This document shows positions 43,031 to 51,758 of a stretch of 64,000 bases of DNA, one piece after another (within the stretch, counting starts at the first letter, position 1; each line of letters opens with the position of its first letter). Below the pieces are notes generated by a model. The model was given only the letters and a program-made list of their open reading frames with translations, searched no databases and was not told where the DNA came from. The position numbers and the translations under genes are program-made. Source of the stretch: DATAEK01 sp036258055 (GTDB lineage Bacteria > Acidobacteriota > Vicinamibacteria > Vicinamibacterales > 2-12-FULL-66-21); NCBI GenBank assembly GCA_036258055.1, contig DATAEK010000140.1:1-64000 (forward strand). Reading direction: 5' to 3'.

Positions 43031-44134
43031 GTGACTGCTTCGCCACAGCCAGTCCTTTCGTCTCGCTTCCAAGTGCGCGCCGCGTCGGGCGACTACGCCG
43101 TCGAAATCGCGCACGGCGCGGCTGCGAGGCTGACCGCCCTGCTCGATGCCATCGGTGCGCCCTCCCGTCGTATCGTCGTCTCGAACGCCACCGTCTGGCG
43201 CCACCACGGTGAACTGTTCGGTGCCGTGAGCCGGGACGAACCAGTGCTGATTCCCGACGGAGAACGATTCAAACAGCTGCCGACGGTCAGCAAGATCTAC
43301 GATGCGCTCCTCCGGGTTGGAGCCGATCGATCGACGACGATCGTCGCCATCGGTGGCGGGGTCGTCGGCGATACCGCGGGATTCGCCGCCGCTACCTACT
43401 TGCGCGGTGTGCCGGTTGCGCAAGTTCCGACGACGCTCCTCGCCCAGGTGGACAGCGCGATCGGCGGCAAGGTCGGCGTCAATCACCCGCTGGGAAAGAA
43501 TCTCATCGGCGCGTTCCATCAGCCAATCGCCGTCGTGGTCGATCCGGCCGTGCTGTCGACGCTCCCCCGCCGTGAGTTCCGCGCGGGACTCTATGAGGTC
43601 GTCAAGTACGGCATGATCGCGAACCGCGATCTCTTCACCCAGATCTCCGGCAGCCTGCAACCGATCTTCGCGCGTGAACCTGCGGCGCTCGTGCCGATCA
43701 TCGCCGAGTCGTGCCGGATCAAAGCCGCGATCGTTGAACAGGACGAACGGGAATCCGGCCCGCGGCGCGCGCTGAACTTCGGCCATACGGTCGGCCACGC
43801 GCTCGAAGCGGTAACGAAGTACAAGCGGTTTCTCCACGGAGAGGCGGTGGCCTACGGCATGATGGCCGCGGCGGCGCTCGGCGTGGCGCGCGGCGTCCTC
43901 ACGGCCGACGATCAGCAGGCGCTGCGGGCGCTGATCACGCAGATGGGACCGCTGCCTCCGGTGGGCGATCTGTCAGCGAGTCAGGCGCTCGAATCCGTCG
44001 CAAGGGACAAGAAGGTCATTGCCGGCACGCTTCACTTCGTCCTGCCAACCGGGATTGGCAGCACGACGACGGTGCGCGACGTCACGATGGAGGAGCTTGC
44101 GGGAGCGGCAGTCGAGATCGGGCTCGGGCCCTGA
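43031..44134 (+). CDS. aroB: 3-dehydroquinate synthase
   Basis: A 367-residue NAD- and metal-dependent enzyme of the shikimate pathway (DAHP to 3-dehydroquinate). The NAD-binding segment is VAIGGGVVGDTAGFAAATYLRG. QVPTTLLAQVDSAIGGKVGVNHPLGKNLIGAFHQP is the conserved active-site block. Metal ligands are expected in LYEVVKYG (Glu) and NFGHTVGHALE (His). GTG 43031 was preferred to a TTG 42 bases upstream because the added residues are not conserved. Its stop is 3 bp from that of the convergent response regulator. Confidence 0.95.
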   Translation: MTASPQPVLSSRFQVRAASGDYAVEIAHGAAARLTALLDAIGAPSRRIVVSNATVWRHHGELFGAVSRDEPVLIPDGERFKQLPTVSKIYDALLRVGADRSTTIVAIGGGVVGDTAGFAAATYLRGVPVAQVPTTLLAQVDSAIGGKVGVNHPLGKNLIGAFHQPIAVVVDPAVLSTLPRREFRAGLYEVVKYGMIANRDLFTQISGSLQPIFAREPAALVPIIAESCRIKAAIVEQDERESGPRRALNFGHTVGHALEAVTKYKRFLHGEAVAYGMMAAAALGVARGVLTADDQQALRALITQMGPLPPVGDLSASQALESVARDKKVIAGTLHFVLPTGIGSTTTVRDVTMEELAGAAVEIGLGP

Positions 44135-44137
44135 GTC

Positions 44138-45529
44138 TCACTCCAGTCGATGCTCTTTGAGCTTCAACAACAGCGCTTTGTAGCCGATCTGAAGGATCTC
44201 TGCGGCCCGTCCTTTGTTGTTCTCTGCTTGCTTCAGCGCTTCCTGAATCTTCACCTTCTCCACTTCAGCCACGACGCGCCGTGTGACGTCGGCCAGCGAC
44301 CCGTTGAGATCGACCTGCGCCCAGGGGTCGGACTGCGCTTCCGCCTGAATGGGTGCCGAAAACGTGAGGTTCAGATGACGCGGCAGGATCGTTTCCCCTT
44401 CCGCCAGGATCACCGCGCGCTCGATGCAGTTCTGGAGCTCGCGCACGTTGCCCGGCCAGTGGTACGTCTGCAGCTGCTCGAGCGCGCCCGGCGAAAACGC
44501 GAGCGGCCTCTTCTTCATGTCGCGGCAGAATCGCTCGACGAAGAAGCGCGCGAGCAACGGCACGTCACCCTTGCGCTCGCGGAGGGGCGGCACGGTAATC
44601 GGAAAAACGGAGAGACGGAAGAAGAGATCTTCGCGGAACCGGCGTGCCGCGACCGCGGCGCGTAGACCTCGGTTGGTTGCCGCGACCAGCCGCACATCGA
44701 CCTGCACCGAGGCGGTACCGCCGACGCGCTCGAATCGCTTCTCTTCAAGCGCGCGCAGGATCTTCGCCTGGAGGGACAGCGGCAGATCGCCGATCTCGTC
44801 CAGGAACAGCGTCCCCCGATGCGCCATCTCGAACTTGCCGGGCTTGCGGGCCACGGCGCCCGTAAAGGCCCCTTTCTCGTGGCCGAAGAGCTCCGTTTCG
44901 AGCAACGTCTCGGGAATCGCGGCGCAGTTGATCGCGACAAACGGCGCTTCCGCGCGTGGACTCAGCGCGTGCAGCGATCGCGCGAAGAGCTCCTTGCCCG
45001 TGCCGCTCTCCCCTTCGAGGAGCACGGTCGTATCCGTGGCAGCCGCGCGCTGAAGACCGGCGAACACTTTCCGCAGAGACGCATCGTCGCCGACGAGCTG
45101 CGGCGCGCCGCGGCGTACCGCGAGCTCCTCCTTCAGCAGCAGGTTCTCGGTCACGATGCGCCGCTGCTCGAGCGCACGGCTCACGAGCAGGAGCAGGTGA
45201 TCGGGATCGACCGGCTTGGCGAGAAAGTCGAGCGCGCCCTCCTTCATCGCCGCCACCGCGTCCTCGATGCTGCCATAGGCCGTCATCACGATGACCGGTA
45301 CGTCCGCGTCGATCTCCTTCGACGCGCGCAGCACGCCGAAGCCGTCCCCCTCCGGCAGACGCAGGTCGGACAACACGAGCGCCGGCTGGTTCTGTTGGAG
45401 GATGCGGACCGCTTCGGGCTGGTCACGTGCTTCGAGCACGGCATGCCCCGGACGCTCCAGCGCGTGCCGGAGCATCGTTCGAAGCGAGTCCTTGTCTTCG
45501 ACGATCAGAATCTGGGCGGGAGCAGCCAC
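44138..45529 (-). CDS. NtrC-family sigma-54-dependent response regulator
   Basis: A 463-residue regulator. The receiver domain (residues 5-120) has the acidic pocket VEDKD and phospho-acceptor Asp55 in VLSDLRLPEGDG, with Lys in FLAKPVDP. The AAA+ domain has Walker A GESGTGKE (near 170), the sigma-54 contact loop GAFTGA (near 220), Walker B GTLFLDEIGDLPL and sensor RFREDLFFRLSVFPI. A Fis-type helix-turn-helix (NNKGRAAEILQIGYKALLLKLKEH) ends the chain. The start is GTG. No cognate kinase is adjacent. The upstream neighbour on the same strand is a secreted coiled-coil protein, with pilin genes beyond, so a PilR-like role is conceivable but unsupported by a clear -24/-12 promoter. Confidence 0.93.
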   Translation of the reverse strand: MAAPAQILIVEDKDSLRTMLRHALERPGHAVLEARDQPEAVRILQQNQPALVLSDLRLPEGDGFGVLRASKEIDADVPVIVMTAYGSIEDAVAAMKEGALDFLAKPVDPDHLLLLVSRALEQRRIVTENLLLKEELAVRRGAPQLVGDDASLRKVFAGLQRAAATDTTVLLEGESGTGKELFARSLHALSPRAEAPFVAINCAAIPETLLETELFGHEKGAFTGAVARKPGKFEMAHRGTLFLDEIGDLPLSLQAKILRALEEKRFERVGGTASVQVDVRLVAATNRGLRAAVAARRFREDLFFRLSVFPITVPPLRERKGDVPLLARFFVERFCRDMKKRPLAFSPGALEQLQTYHWPGNVRELQNCIERAVILAEGETILPRHLNLTFSAPIQAEAQSDPWAQVDLNGSLADVTRRVVAEVEKVKIQEALKQAENNKGRAAEILQIGYKALLLKLKEHRLE

Positions 45530-45546
45530 GCGCGACGTCGGGGTCC

Positions 45547-46125
45547 TCAGCGGAGCCAGCCTGGTGGAACACCAGCCTTCCGCGCTTCCTCTTCGATGTC
45601 TGCGATGTCCTTCGTGTGCTGTGCGATGTCAGCCCTGAGGCGCTCCAGCTCGGCGAGCGCCTTCTGGCGGTCTTCCCCGATCTTGCCCCGCTGGTACGGA
45701 TCGTCGCGGTTCACGAAGTCGGAGGTCAGCGCGTTGATGCGGCTCTGGAGCGCTTCAGCAAACATCTGATCGCGGCGAAGCGTCTCGCGCGCGGCGCCGA
45801 TGCGGGCCCTCCAGGCGGCTTCGTCCTTGTCCTTGTCGGTTTCGGCGGGCTTCTGCGCCTGTGCGGCCTGATCCTCCTGGGGCTGGGGAACGGCCGCGGG
45901 CAGCGGCGCCGGCGCGGCGCCCGACGGTTGACCACCCTGCGGCAAGTCCTTGTTCGTCAGAACTTTGCCGGACGGCTTCGCGACCTTTCGGCGCTCCTGC
46001 TCCTTCTTCGCCACCTCGGCCAGCGGTGGATTCTGGGCGCTGGCAGCGATGGGCACGAGAAACGCGCCGAGGAGCGCGGCCGCGACCACGGCTCGTGGAC
46101 GTAAGAGCGAGTCAGTCAATGACAT
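45547..46125 (-). CDS. Secreted coiled-coil protein of unknown function
   Basis: A 192-residue protein with a signal peptide (AVVAAALLGAFLVPIAASAQ, cleavage near residue 31) and a Lys/Glu-rich start (EVAKKEQERRKVAKPSGKVLTNKDLP). A Pro/Ala/Gln-rich linker follows, then a C-terminal helical region of heptads (RQKALAELERLRADIAQHTKDIADIEEEARKAGVPPGWLR). The pairing of an EQERRK-type N-terminus with a short coiled coil recurs in acidobacterial genomes, but no role is known to me. ATG 46125 gives the clean signal peptide. It lies 17 bp upstream of the NtrC-type gene, probably co-transcribed. Confidence 0.7.
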   Translation of the reverse strand: MSLTDSLLRPRAVVAAALLGAFLVPIAASAQNPPLAEVAKKEQERRKVAKPSGKVLTNKDLPQGGQPSGAAPAPLPAAVPQPQEDQAAQAQKPAETDKDKDEAAWRARIGAARETLRRDQMFAEALQSRINALTSDFVNRDDPYQRGKIGEDRQKALAELERLRADIAQHTKDIADIEEEARKAGVPPGWLR

Positions 46126-46132
46126 GCCGCAA

Positions 46133-46145
46133 TAACCCTTGGTTA
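46133..46145. promoter_or_regulatory. Palindrome at the start of the coiled-coil gene
   Basis: TAACC-CTT-GGTTA is a perfect 5-bp inverted repeat 8 bp upstream of the ATG. It is adjacent to a minus-strand TAAGAT box (complement of 46146-46151) that could be a -10. It would cover the transcription start, as many operators do. No convincing -35 was found. Confidence 0.35.
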
Positions 46146-46220
46146 ATCTTAGCAGATGCAGCCCAGCAACACGAGCCGGGATCCGTCGCGTGAAGGACGC
46201 TGGACGCGCGTTTTTGCACG

Positions 46221-46898
46221 TCAATGCACCTCTTTCCAAGTCAGCAACCGCGCAACTTCCGGACCCGCGCGCCCGATGGCGGCCTCGATGGCCCGATGGG
46301 CGCCTCCGAGCCCGAACGCGTCGACAAACAGCGCGATCTGGCCATTCGAATCGACACCCGGGTCGCCATCACCGTCCGCCCCATCGTCTGCCACCCAGAC
46401 TAGGAGGTAGGCCGGCGGCGCGGCGAGGCCCGGAAGGAGGAGACGGTTGAAGCCCGAGTGACCGTACAAACGCCATCGCGGACTGTCCACGCCAAAGACG
46501 CTTGAGCCGTACTGGCTGTTGCTCGCGGACTGACGCAGGGCCAGCTGCCGTGCGAGGTCGAGATGACGGCCATCGGGCGTCAACGGCGCCACCTGACCGT
46601 CGTCGAATGGCGCCACGAGATTCCCCGGTGGCGCGGCCAGGACAGCACTCCAATCGGGAACCAGCGACAGCGCCCCGATGGTGCGCTCCAGCGCAGCATC
46701 CGCCGCGTAGAGCGTTTCCTGACTGGCGCGGTGCGCGCCACCGATGACGGTCTCGGTGATGGTTGTTGTCATCAGTGCGGACGCGATCGCCGTCATGAGA
46801 GCGGCGATCAGGATCACTACGAGCACCGCGGCACCTCGATCGTCGCACGCTGTCAATCGAGTCCGGCTGAAGCCGGACACTACATCGTGGCCCGTCAC
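46221..46898 (-). CDS. PilX-like minor pilin / pilus assembly protein
   Basis: A 225-residue protein with a hydrophobic N-terminal segment (GAAVLVVILIAALMTAIASALMTTTITETVIGG, about 22-55) followed by YAADAALERTIGAL, the pattern of PilX N-terminal domains. The remaining 150 residues are a soluble domain with a DDGADGDGDPGVDSNG acidic loop that could bind calcium. The GTG start at 46898 overlaps the pilW stop (GTGA). The first 20 residues are partly encoded by a REP-like palindrome (46861-46884), giving the sequence VVSGFSRTRL. Confidence 0.72.
   Translation of the reverse strand: MTGHDVVSGFSRTRLTACDDRGAAVLVVILIAALMTAIASALMTTTITETVIGGAHRASQETLYAADAALERTIGALSLVPDWSAVLAAPPGNLVAPFDDGQVAPLTPDGRHLDLARQLALRQSASNSQYGSSVFGVDSPRWRLYGHSGFNRLLLPGLAAPPAYLLVWVADDGADGDGDPGVDSNGQIALFVDAFGLGGAHRAIEAAIGRAGPEVARLLTWKEVH
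46861..46884. repeat. REP-like palindrome inside the pilX-like gene
   Basis: GTCCGGCT-GA-AGCCGGAC is a perfect 8-bp inverted repeat at 46861-46878 with the shared ACACTAC flank. It is the same family as the copies at 8193-8216, 8612-8634 and 8709-8742. It lies within coding sequence, just after the overlapping start. Confidence 0.8.
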
Positions 46899-47980
46899 GA
46901 GCCGGATCCCACGTTACGTAGAGAGACGTCGAACGTGACCTCGACGTCGGGGACCGAGGACTCCGCGCCGATCGATCGACCTCTCCGGCTGAAGTCCCGA
47001 CTCACGCCGCGGAGATCGTCCAAGCCGGCCTGCGCCCGAATCGTTACGCGGACGCGCCGGACTCGAAGCAGATCGGCGTCGAACCGGTGGGGCGGCAGCC
47101 CGCACGGTGGTCCGTCGGTGAGCAGTGACGCCGCTGCGAGCTGCGGCGCAATTCCGCCAAGGTCAGCCAGCAAGGGCACGGGCGGCGTGCCGGCCGCGTA
47201 CGCACAGTTGGTCTCTCCGTCCGTGGGCCGCGTGACGCTCGAGGGTGATGGCGCAAGGAAGTACGCGAAGCGAAGATCGACGATGTTCTCGACGAGGGGC
47301 ACGTCGGATTGATAGCCGTCGTACAGCATCAGGCGGGCGTTCACACGATCGAGGTAGTAGACGTGCTGCACGATCGGCACGACTCTGGCGGTGGGTGCCG
47401 AATACGCGCGACTGAACGGCGGATTCGGTACGTCATGAGCCAGCCCCGCTGCGATGCCGGTGACGGAGAACCACTCGACGCCGGCGCCGATACCGGCACG
47501 ATCGAAGATCGCGCTTCGCGTTCCAGGCGTAAATCCGCAGAGCCCCCATGACGCGCAACCAGGAGTCATGGAATCGATCGGTAGGTCCGAGGCGACTCCG
47601 GCCATGTTGGATGACAATCGCGCCGCCACACCTCCCTCGGGAACCGCGACAATCGAAATCCGATCGGTGAAGAAGGTGAGCTCGGGATCAAAGTTCCGCG
47701 CGCCGGTTCTCGCAGGTACGACCGGCGGGAAGTACTGATCGAGCGGACCGGTTCCGACGCCATGAGTCGGTCCAGATCCCGCCGCCAGGAGATCACGCCT
47801 CAGCATGTCCGTGGCCACACGGACGCGCTGCTGAACATCCGCCGCCTCCGGTTGAGCGCGGGCGATGCGTTGGCCACGAGCCGCCGCCTGAAAAAGGAGT
47901 CCGAAGGTTGTGACCGCGACGGCCACGGCGATCAGCATCTCCACCAGCGAGAAGCCTGCCTCTTTCAACACCGCAGTCAC
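46895..47980 (-). CDS. PilW-like prepilin-type protein
   Basis: A 361-residue type IV pilus minor-pilin-like protein. The leader ends in KEAG and the mature protein would start FSLVEMLIAVAVAVTTFGLLFQAA, with the conserved Glu5 and the N-terminal hydrophobic helix. Cleavage by a prepilin peptidase is expected after Gly9. The large globular part carries two cysteine pairs (CASWGLC and, further on, one in the segment beginning NCAYAAG). The GTG start at 47980 overlaps the upstream pilV-like stop (GTGA), and the stop overlaps the next gene, so the three are tightly coupled. Confidence 0.8.
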   Translation of the reverse strand: MTAVLKEAGFSLVEMLIAVAVAVTTFGLLFQAAARGQRIARAQPEAADVQQRVRVATDMLRRDLLAAGSGPTHGVGTGPLDQYFPPVVPARTGARNFDPELTFFTDRISIVAVPEGGVAARLSSNMAGVASDLPIDSMTPGCASWGLCGFTPGTRSAIFDRAGIGAGVEWFSVTGIAAGLAHDVPNPPFSRAYSAPTARVVPIVQHVYYLDRVNARLMLYDGYQSDVPLVENIVDLRFAYFLAPSPSSVTRPTDGETNCAYAAGTPPVPLLADLGGIAPQLAAASLLTDGPPCGLPPHRFDADLLRVRRVRVTIRAQAGLDDLRGVSRDFSRRGRSIGAESSVPDVEVTFDVSLRNVGSGS

Positions 47981-48552
47981 CTCGATGCCTTTCTGGTCAT
48001 CGTCGTTGCGATCAACGCGTCACGGCCGGTCCAGACGCGTTCGCCGGCACGAGCCCGTCCGAGTTCCTCCGCCACGGGCACGACGAGGACCTGCAACACC
48101 AGCGTGTGCTCCGGATCGTCCGCAGCACGATGGACGGACCACCGCCGGATGAACGCAGCTCGAGCTGCCGGATGGGGACCGGTCCCGACCCACACGCCAC
48201 GCGCATCGAGGTAGTCGACATACGGGGGAATGTTGGCGTCGAGCGTGCCAGCAGGACTCTCGAGCAACCCTGCACCATCCGCCGAGGCCTGCTCGCCTGA
48301 GAGATTGGTGGTGACGTCGGTTCGCAAGATGGGTGTCATCGCGGGCCTGGTCTCGTATGCCCAGGTCAATGACCGGAGCTCCTCGATTTTCGCGCTCGCG
48401 TAGATCGTCGCGAGCGTCTGTCCACGGGCACTGCGAACCCCCGTCATGGCGAGCACGAAAAGCGGCGCAACGCCGAGACAGATGACGACCATCAACCCCA
48501 TCGCCACGATGACTTCGACGAGCGTGAAGCCGTTCGTGATGAACCCGCGCAT
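47977..48552 (-). CDS. PilV-like prepilin-type protein
   Basis: A 191-residue prepilin-like protein. The short leader MRGFITNG is followed by FTLVEVIVAMGLMVVICLGVAPLFVLA, with Glu5 of the mature protein present. The rest is a small globular domain. A GTG 15 bases upstream (48567) is an alternative start, with GGAGG very close before it. It is first of three overlapping minor-pilin genes; no major pilin, pilQ or assembly ATPase lies nearby. Confidence 0.78.
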   Translation of the reverse strand: MRGFITNGFTLVEVIVAMGLMVVICLGVAPLFVLAMTGVRSARGQTLATIYASAKIEELRSLTWAYETRPAMTPILRTDVTTNLSGEQASADGAGLLESPAGTLDANIPPYVDYLDARGVWVGTGPHPAARAAFIRRWSVHRAADDPEHTLVLQVLVVPVAEELGRARAGERVWTGRDALIATTMTRKASR

Positions 48553-48832
48553 CAGGCGATACGACACGCCTCCATGGAGTGCAACTGGTGCGCCGTCGTC
48601 TAAATGTCGCGAAATGCGGTGCTTTCCGGAGGAACAATCGAAGCCAGGCTCGATGCGTACGCGGAAACTGCTCTAGAGCCGCGCGCTCGGACTTGAAGAA
48701 ACTGTGCGGTCAATCAGTCAGCAGGGATCCGTGCCCTGCCTTTGCTGATGGCTCAGCGTGCCGCATCAGAGCCGGGCTGATTGGATCCGGCTGGCGGCGC
48801 GGGTGTGGGTGTCGCCAGGCTGGTGGCGAGTG

Positions 48833-48900
48833 GTGAGCGTGGGTCACGAAAGAAGCGTGGGCATGTGGCATGGGCTCTGTCTTTCGTGACCCATGCTCGC
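48833..48900. repeat. Long inverted repeat upstream of the M28 gene
   Basis: GGGTCACGAAAGA at 48841-48853 and TCTTTCGTGACCC at 48880-48892 are perfect 13-bp complements. With two wobble pairs the stem extends to 21 bp (48833-48853 with 48880-48900), with a 26-base loop. There is no T-tract on either strand. The 519-bp gap 48568-49086 contains no credible gene; this is its dominant structure. Confidence 0.75.
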
Positions 48901-49003
48901 GAATCGCCGCTCGCGCCAACGGCGCGGCGGGTCGATCCTGAGACCCGAGCCTTCTGACGTAATGTGATCATTCCCCTCAGATAAAGGTCTTTTCCCAGTT
49001 CGC

Positions 49004-49058
49004 GTCCTCCGTGCACTCCGCGCCTCCGTGTAGTACCCTCCGTTCACTCCGTCTCCTC
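49004..49058. repeat. Degenerate CTCCGTG-type tandem words
   Basis: Three contiguous 9-bp words (GTCCTCCGT, GCACTCCGC, GCCTCCGTG) at 49004-49030 are followed by looser copies (CCCTCCGT, TCACTCCGT, CTCCTCCC) to about 49058. They end 29 bp before the M28 start codon. The character is like the heptamer arrays, but the period is longer and the place is 5' of a gene. Confidence 0.6.
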
Positions 49059-49086
49059 CCGAGAACTCGAACACTGGAGCTCCCAT

Positions 49087-50766
49087 ATGCGCGTCTCACC
49101 ATTCGCACGTACAGTCGCAGCGCTGGTCCTTTGTCTCTCGGCGACGGTGGCGACGCAGGAACCGGTCGATCTGGCGGTGATCGATCGGATCAAAGAGGAA
49201 GCGTTCGCGCGGTCCGAGGTCATGGAACACCTGCGGAACCTGACCGACGTGCACGGGCCGCGGCTCACCGGCTCACCGCAGTTCGAGGAAGCCGCGAAGT
49301 GGGCGGCCGACCGGCTGACGTCGTTCGGTCTCGCCAACGTGCACATCGAGCGCTGGGGACCGTTCGGCCGGAGTTGGTCGATCGACGAGTACTCGGCCGA
49401 ACTCGTCGCGCCGCACTACATGCGGCTGGCGGCGATGCCGCTCGCCTGGAGTGCCTCGACAGCCGGCGTGATCAGCGGCGAGCCGCTCATCACGCCGATC
49501 GATCTCGGCTTTCTCGCCGGCTTCACGAAGCAAGCCGAGAACTTCGAGGCCTACCGCAAGCAATGGAGCGGAAAGCTCCGCGGCCGGATCGTGCTGCTGT
49601 CGCCGGCCACGCCCACGCCGCCGCGCGAGAAGCCACTCTTCTCGCGGCTGACCGACGCGGCGCTCGCGGAAATGACGCAGGCGCCAGAACCGACGGCGCT
49701 GTCACGCATCACGAAGCTCGACGATCTCGAGTGGCCGGACAAGCCAGACGAGGTCTTCAAGCTATTCATGTCGATGCCCGAGTCGTTCGTCGATCAGCTG
49801 ATCGATCGCTATGACGCGCTGGCGGTCGAACGCTCACGCTTCTTCGCCGCCGAGGGCGTGGTGGCCATCGTGAACGGTGACGATCGGGCCCGAGAGGGGC
49901 TGCTGGCGGCCGAGGCCGCTGGGTCGTATCGATCGCGCGATCCACTCGCGCCACCGACATTCGTGATCTCGGCGGAGCATTACGATCGCGTGGCCCGGCT
50001 CGTCGCTGACAAACAACCGGTCAAGCTCCGGCTCTCCTTGAAAACCACCGTTTCCGACAAAGACGTCGACGGCGGCAACATCGTCGGCGAAATACCCGGC
50101 GGCGCGCACAAGGACGAGATTGTCATGGTCGGCGCGCACTTCGACTCGTGGCATTCGGGCACGGGCGCAACCGACAACGGTGCGGGGAGTGCCGTGATGA
50201 TCGAGGTCATGCGCATCCTGAAGACGCTGAACCTGAAGCTCGATCGCACCGTGCGCATCGCGCTCTGGGGTGGCGAAGAACAGGGGTTGCTCGGATCGCG
50301 CGAGTACGTCAAGGCGCACTTCGCCGATCCCGACACGATGGCGTTGAAGCCCGAGCACGCGAAGCTGTCCGGCTACTTCAATCTCGACAACGGAAGCGGC
50401 AAGATTCGCGGCGTCTACCTGCAGGGACACGAGGCCATGCGGCCGCTGTTCGAGCAGTGGCTCGCGCCGTTCCGGGATCTCGGCGTGACGACAATCACGA
50501 TTCGCAACACCGGCGGCACGGATCATCTGTCGTTCACGCGCGTCGGTCTGCCCGGGTTCCAGTTCATCCAGGATCCGCTCGACTACGGCACGCTCACGCA
50601 CCATACGAGCGCGGACACCCTGGATCATGCCGTTCCGGCGGATCTGATGCAGGCGTCAGCCGTGATTGCAAGCGTGGTGTACGACGCCGCGAATCGCCCT
50701 GACCGGCTTCCGCGTCGTGAAATGCCGAAGGCGACGGCGGCGACGAAACCGAGCGGAAAGCACTGA
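49087..50766 (+). CDS. Secreted M28-family zinc aminopeptidase
   Basis: A 559-residue exported peptidase. A signal peptide (AALVLCLSATVATQ, cleavage near 23) precedes an N-terminal segment with HLRNLTDVHGPRLTGSPQFEEAAKWAADRL and a PA-like inserted domain (about 120-320). The M28 core has two-zinc ligands in order: His351 (GAHFDSW), Asp363 (TDNGAGS), Glu397-Glu398 (GGEEQGLLGS), Asp434 (NLDNGSG) and a His at 505/506 (LTHHTSAD). All are intact. The family cleaves N-terminal residues from peptides outside the cytoplasm. ATG 49087 follows GGAG with 7 intervening bases. It converges with the SGNH esterase gene. Confidence 0.92.
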   Translation: MRVSPFARTVAALVLCLSATVATQEPVDLAVIDRIKEEAFARSEVMEHLRNLTDVHGPRLTGSPQFEEAAKWAADRLTSFGLANVHIERWGPFGRSWSIDEYSAELVAPHYMRLAAMPLAWSASTAGVISGEPLITPIDLGFLAGFTKQAENFEAYRKQWSGKLRGRIVLLSPATPTPPREKPLFSRLTDAALAEMTQAPEPTALSRITKLDDLEWPDKPDEVFKLFMSMPESFVDQLIDRYDALAVERSRFFAAEGVVAIVNGDDRAREGLLAAEAAGSYRSRDPLAPPTFVISAEHYDRVARLVADKQPVKLRLSLKTTVSDKDVDGGNIVGEIPGGAHKDEIVMVGAHFDSWHSGTGATDNGAGSAVMIEVMRILKTLNLKLDRTVRIALWGGEEQGLLGSREYVKAHFADPDTMALKPEHAKLSGYFNLDNGSGKIRGVYLQGHEAMRPLFEQWLAPFRDLGVTTITIRNTGGTDHLSFTRVGLPGFQFIQDPLDYGTLTHHTSADTLDHAVPADLMQASAVIASVVYDAANRPDRLPRREMPKATAATKPSGKH

Positions 50767-50785
50767 CGCAATCGTCGCGTCTCGT

Positions 50786-51628
50786 TCATCGTCCCGAGCG
50801 TCCGCGCACGCTGGGATCGCCCGTTGGTGGCGGCGCCAGATCCGTCGCCGCGGGCGGACCGAGAATCTCGGTGAGGATCGGCTTCAACCCGTCAGCCCAC
50901 ACCTGGTACCCTTTGATCGTCGGGTGCAACTTGTCGCGCTCGTTCATCATGCCGTCGAACAACCGGCCGTCTTTGTCCGCGAGCTTGTCGTTCACGTCGA
51001 GATAGCGCACCGCCGTGCCGTCGGCCAACGTGGCGAGATGGCGGTTGATTTCGAGGATTTCCGGCATGACCGCCATGTTGTCGTTGCGCGGGAAGATCGC
51101 CGTCAGGATGATGACGGCATTGGGCGCACGAAGACGGCAGGCCGCGAGCAGCGCTGTGAGTCCGCGCGTGATGTCCGCGATCTTGGCGTCGCCGCCCGGC
51201 TCCATACCGACATTGTTGGTGCCGGCAAGGATCACGATGACCTTCGGGTTGACGCCGTCGAGCTCGCCGTGCTCGAGGCGCCACAGCATGTGCTGAATCC
51301 TGTCGGCGCCCCAACCGAAGTCGGCGGCGTTCCAGCCGAAGAAATTCGCCTTCCAATTCGCGAGGAGCTCAGGGTAATCGAGCGCGCCCCATCGTCGTGT
51401 GATCGAATCGCCGACGAAGTAGACGTCGATTCGCCCCTTCGTCCGCTTTTCCAGCAGCTCGGCGTGTGCGGTCATGGAGTTCTGATCGCTGCGCGGCTCC
51501 GGCCGGTCCGCCGGGCCGACCTGCGATTGAGCGGGAGACTGCCGCGACAACGGCAGCGGGACGAACGCGGTGATGGGCGCGGTTGCGCAAAGAGCAGTCA
51601 CGAGGGCTGAGGCGACTGTTCGCTTCAC
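50786..51628 (-). CDS. Secreted SGNH/GDSL-family esterase
   Basis: A 280-residue exported hydrolase. The signal peptide KRTVASALVTALCATAP is followed by a Pro-rich linker and the SGNH fold. Block I is VYFVGDSITRRWG (nucleophile Ser), block II a Gly in GWGADRIQHMLWRL, block III ILAGTNNVG (Asn), and block V ERDKLHPTIKGYQVW (Asp and His). Relatives act on platelet-activating factor-like lipids or acetylated polysaccharides; the substrate here is unknown. GTG 51628 was chosen because GGAG precedes it by 6 bases; the ATG two codons earlier has no gap to that site. A 37-residue tail is Pro/Gly/Arg-rich. Confidence 0.88.
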   Translation of the reverse strand: MKRTVASALVTALCATAPITAFVPLPLSRQSPAQSQVGPADRPEPRSDQNSMTAHAELLEKRTKGRIDVYFVGDSITRRWGALDYPELLANWKANFFGWNAADFGWGADRIQHMLWRLEHGELDGVNPKVIVILAGTNNVGMEPGGDAKIADITRGLTALLAACRLRAPNAVIILTAIFPRNDNMAVMPEILEINRHLATLADGTAVRYLDVNDKLADKDGRLFDGMMNERDKLHPTIKGYQVWADGLKPILTEILGPPAATDLAPPPTGDPSVRGRSGR

Positions 51629-51758
51629 GATCATCTCCGAGGCCGCGACATGATATCGCGGCGATCGGGTTCGAATGGTTGAGCCGGCGGGCCGCCAAGT
51701 GTTCGCTTGCCACCCACGCAAGCGTTTGTCAGAGCAGGCACATTTTTCGGAAGCGGCC

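Noticed and set aside
48552..48720. Sigma-54 promoter for the pilin operon
   Set aside because: The best match (TGGC near a TTGT) lacks the required GG-N10-GC spacing, so the NtrC-type regulator cannot be tied to the pilins this way.
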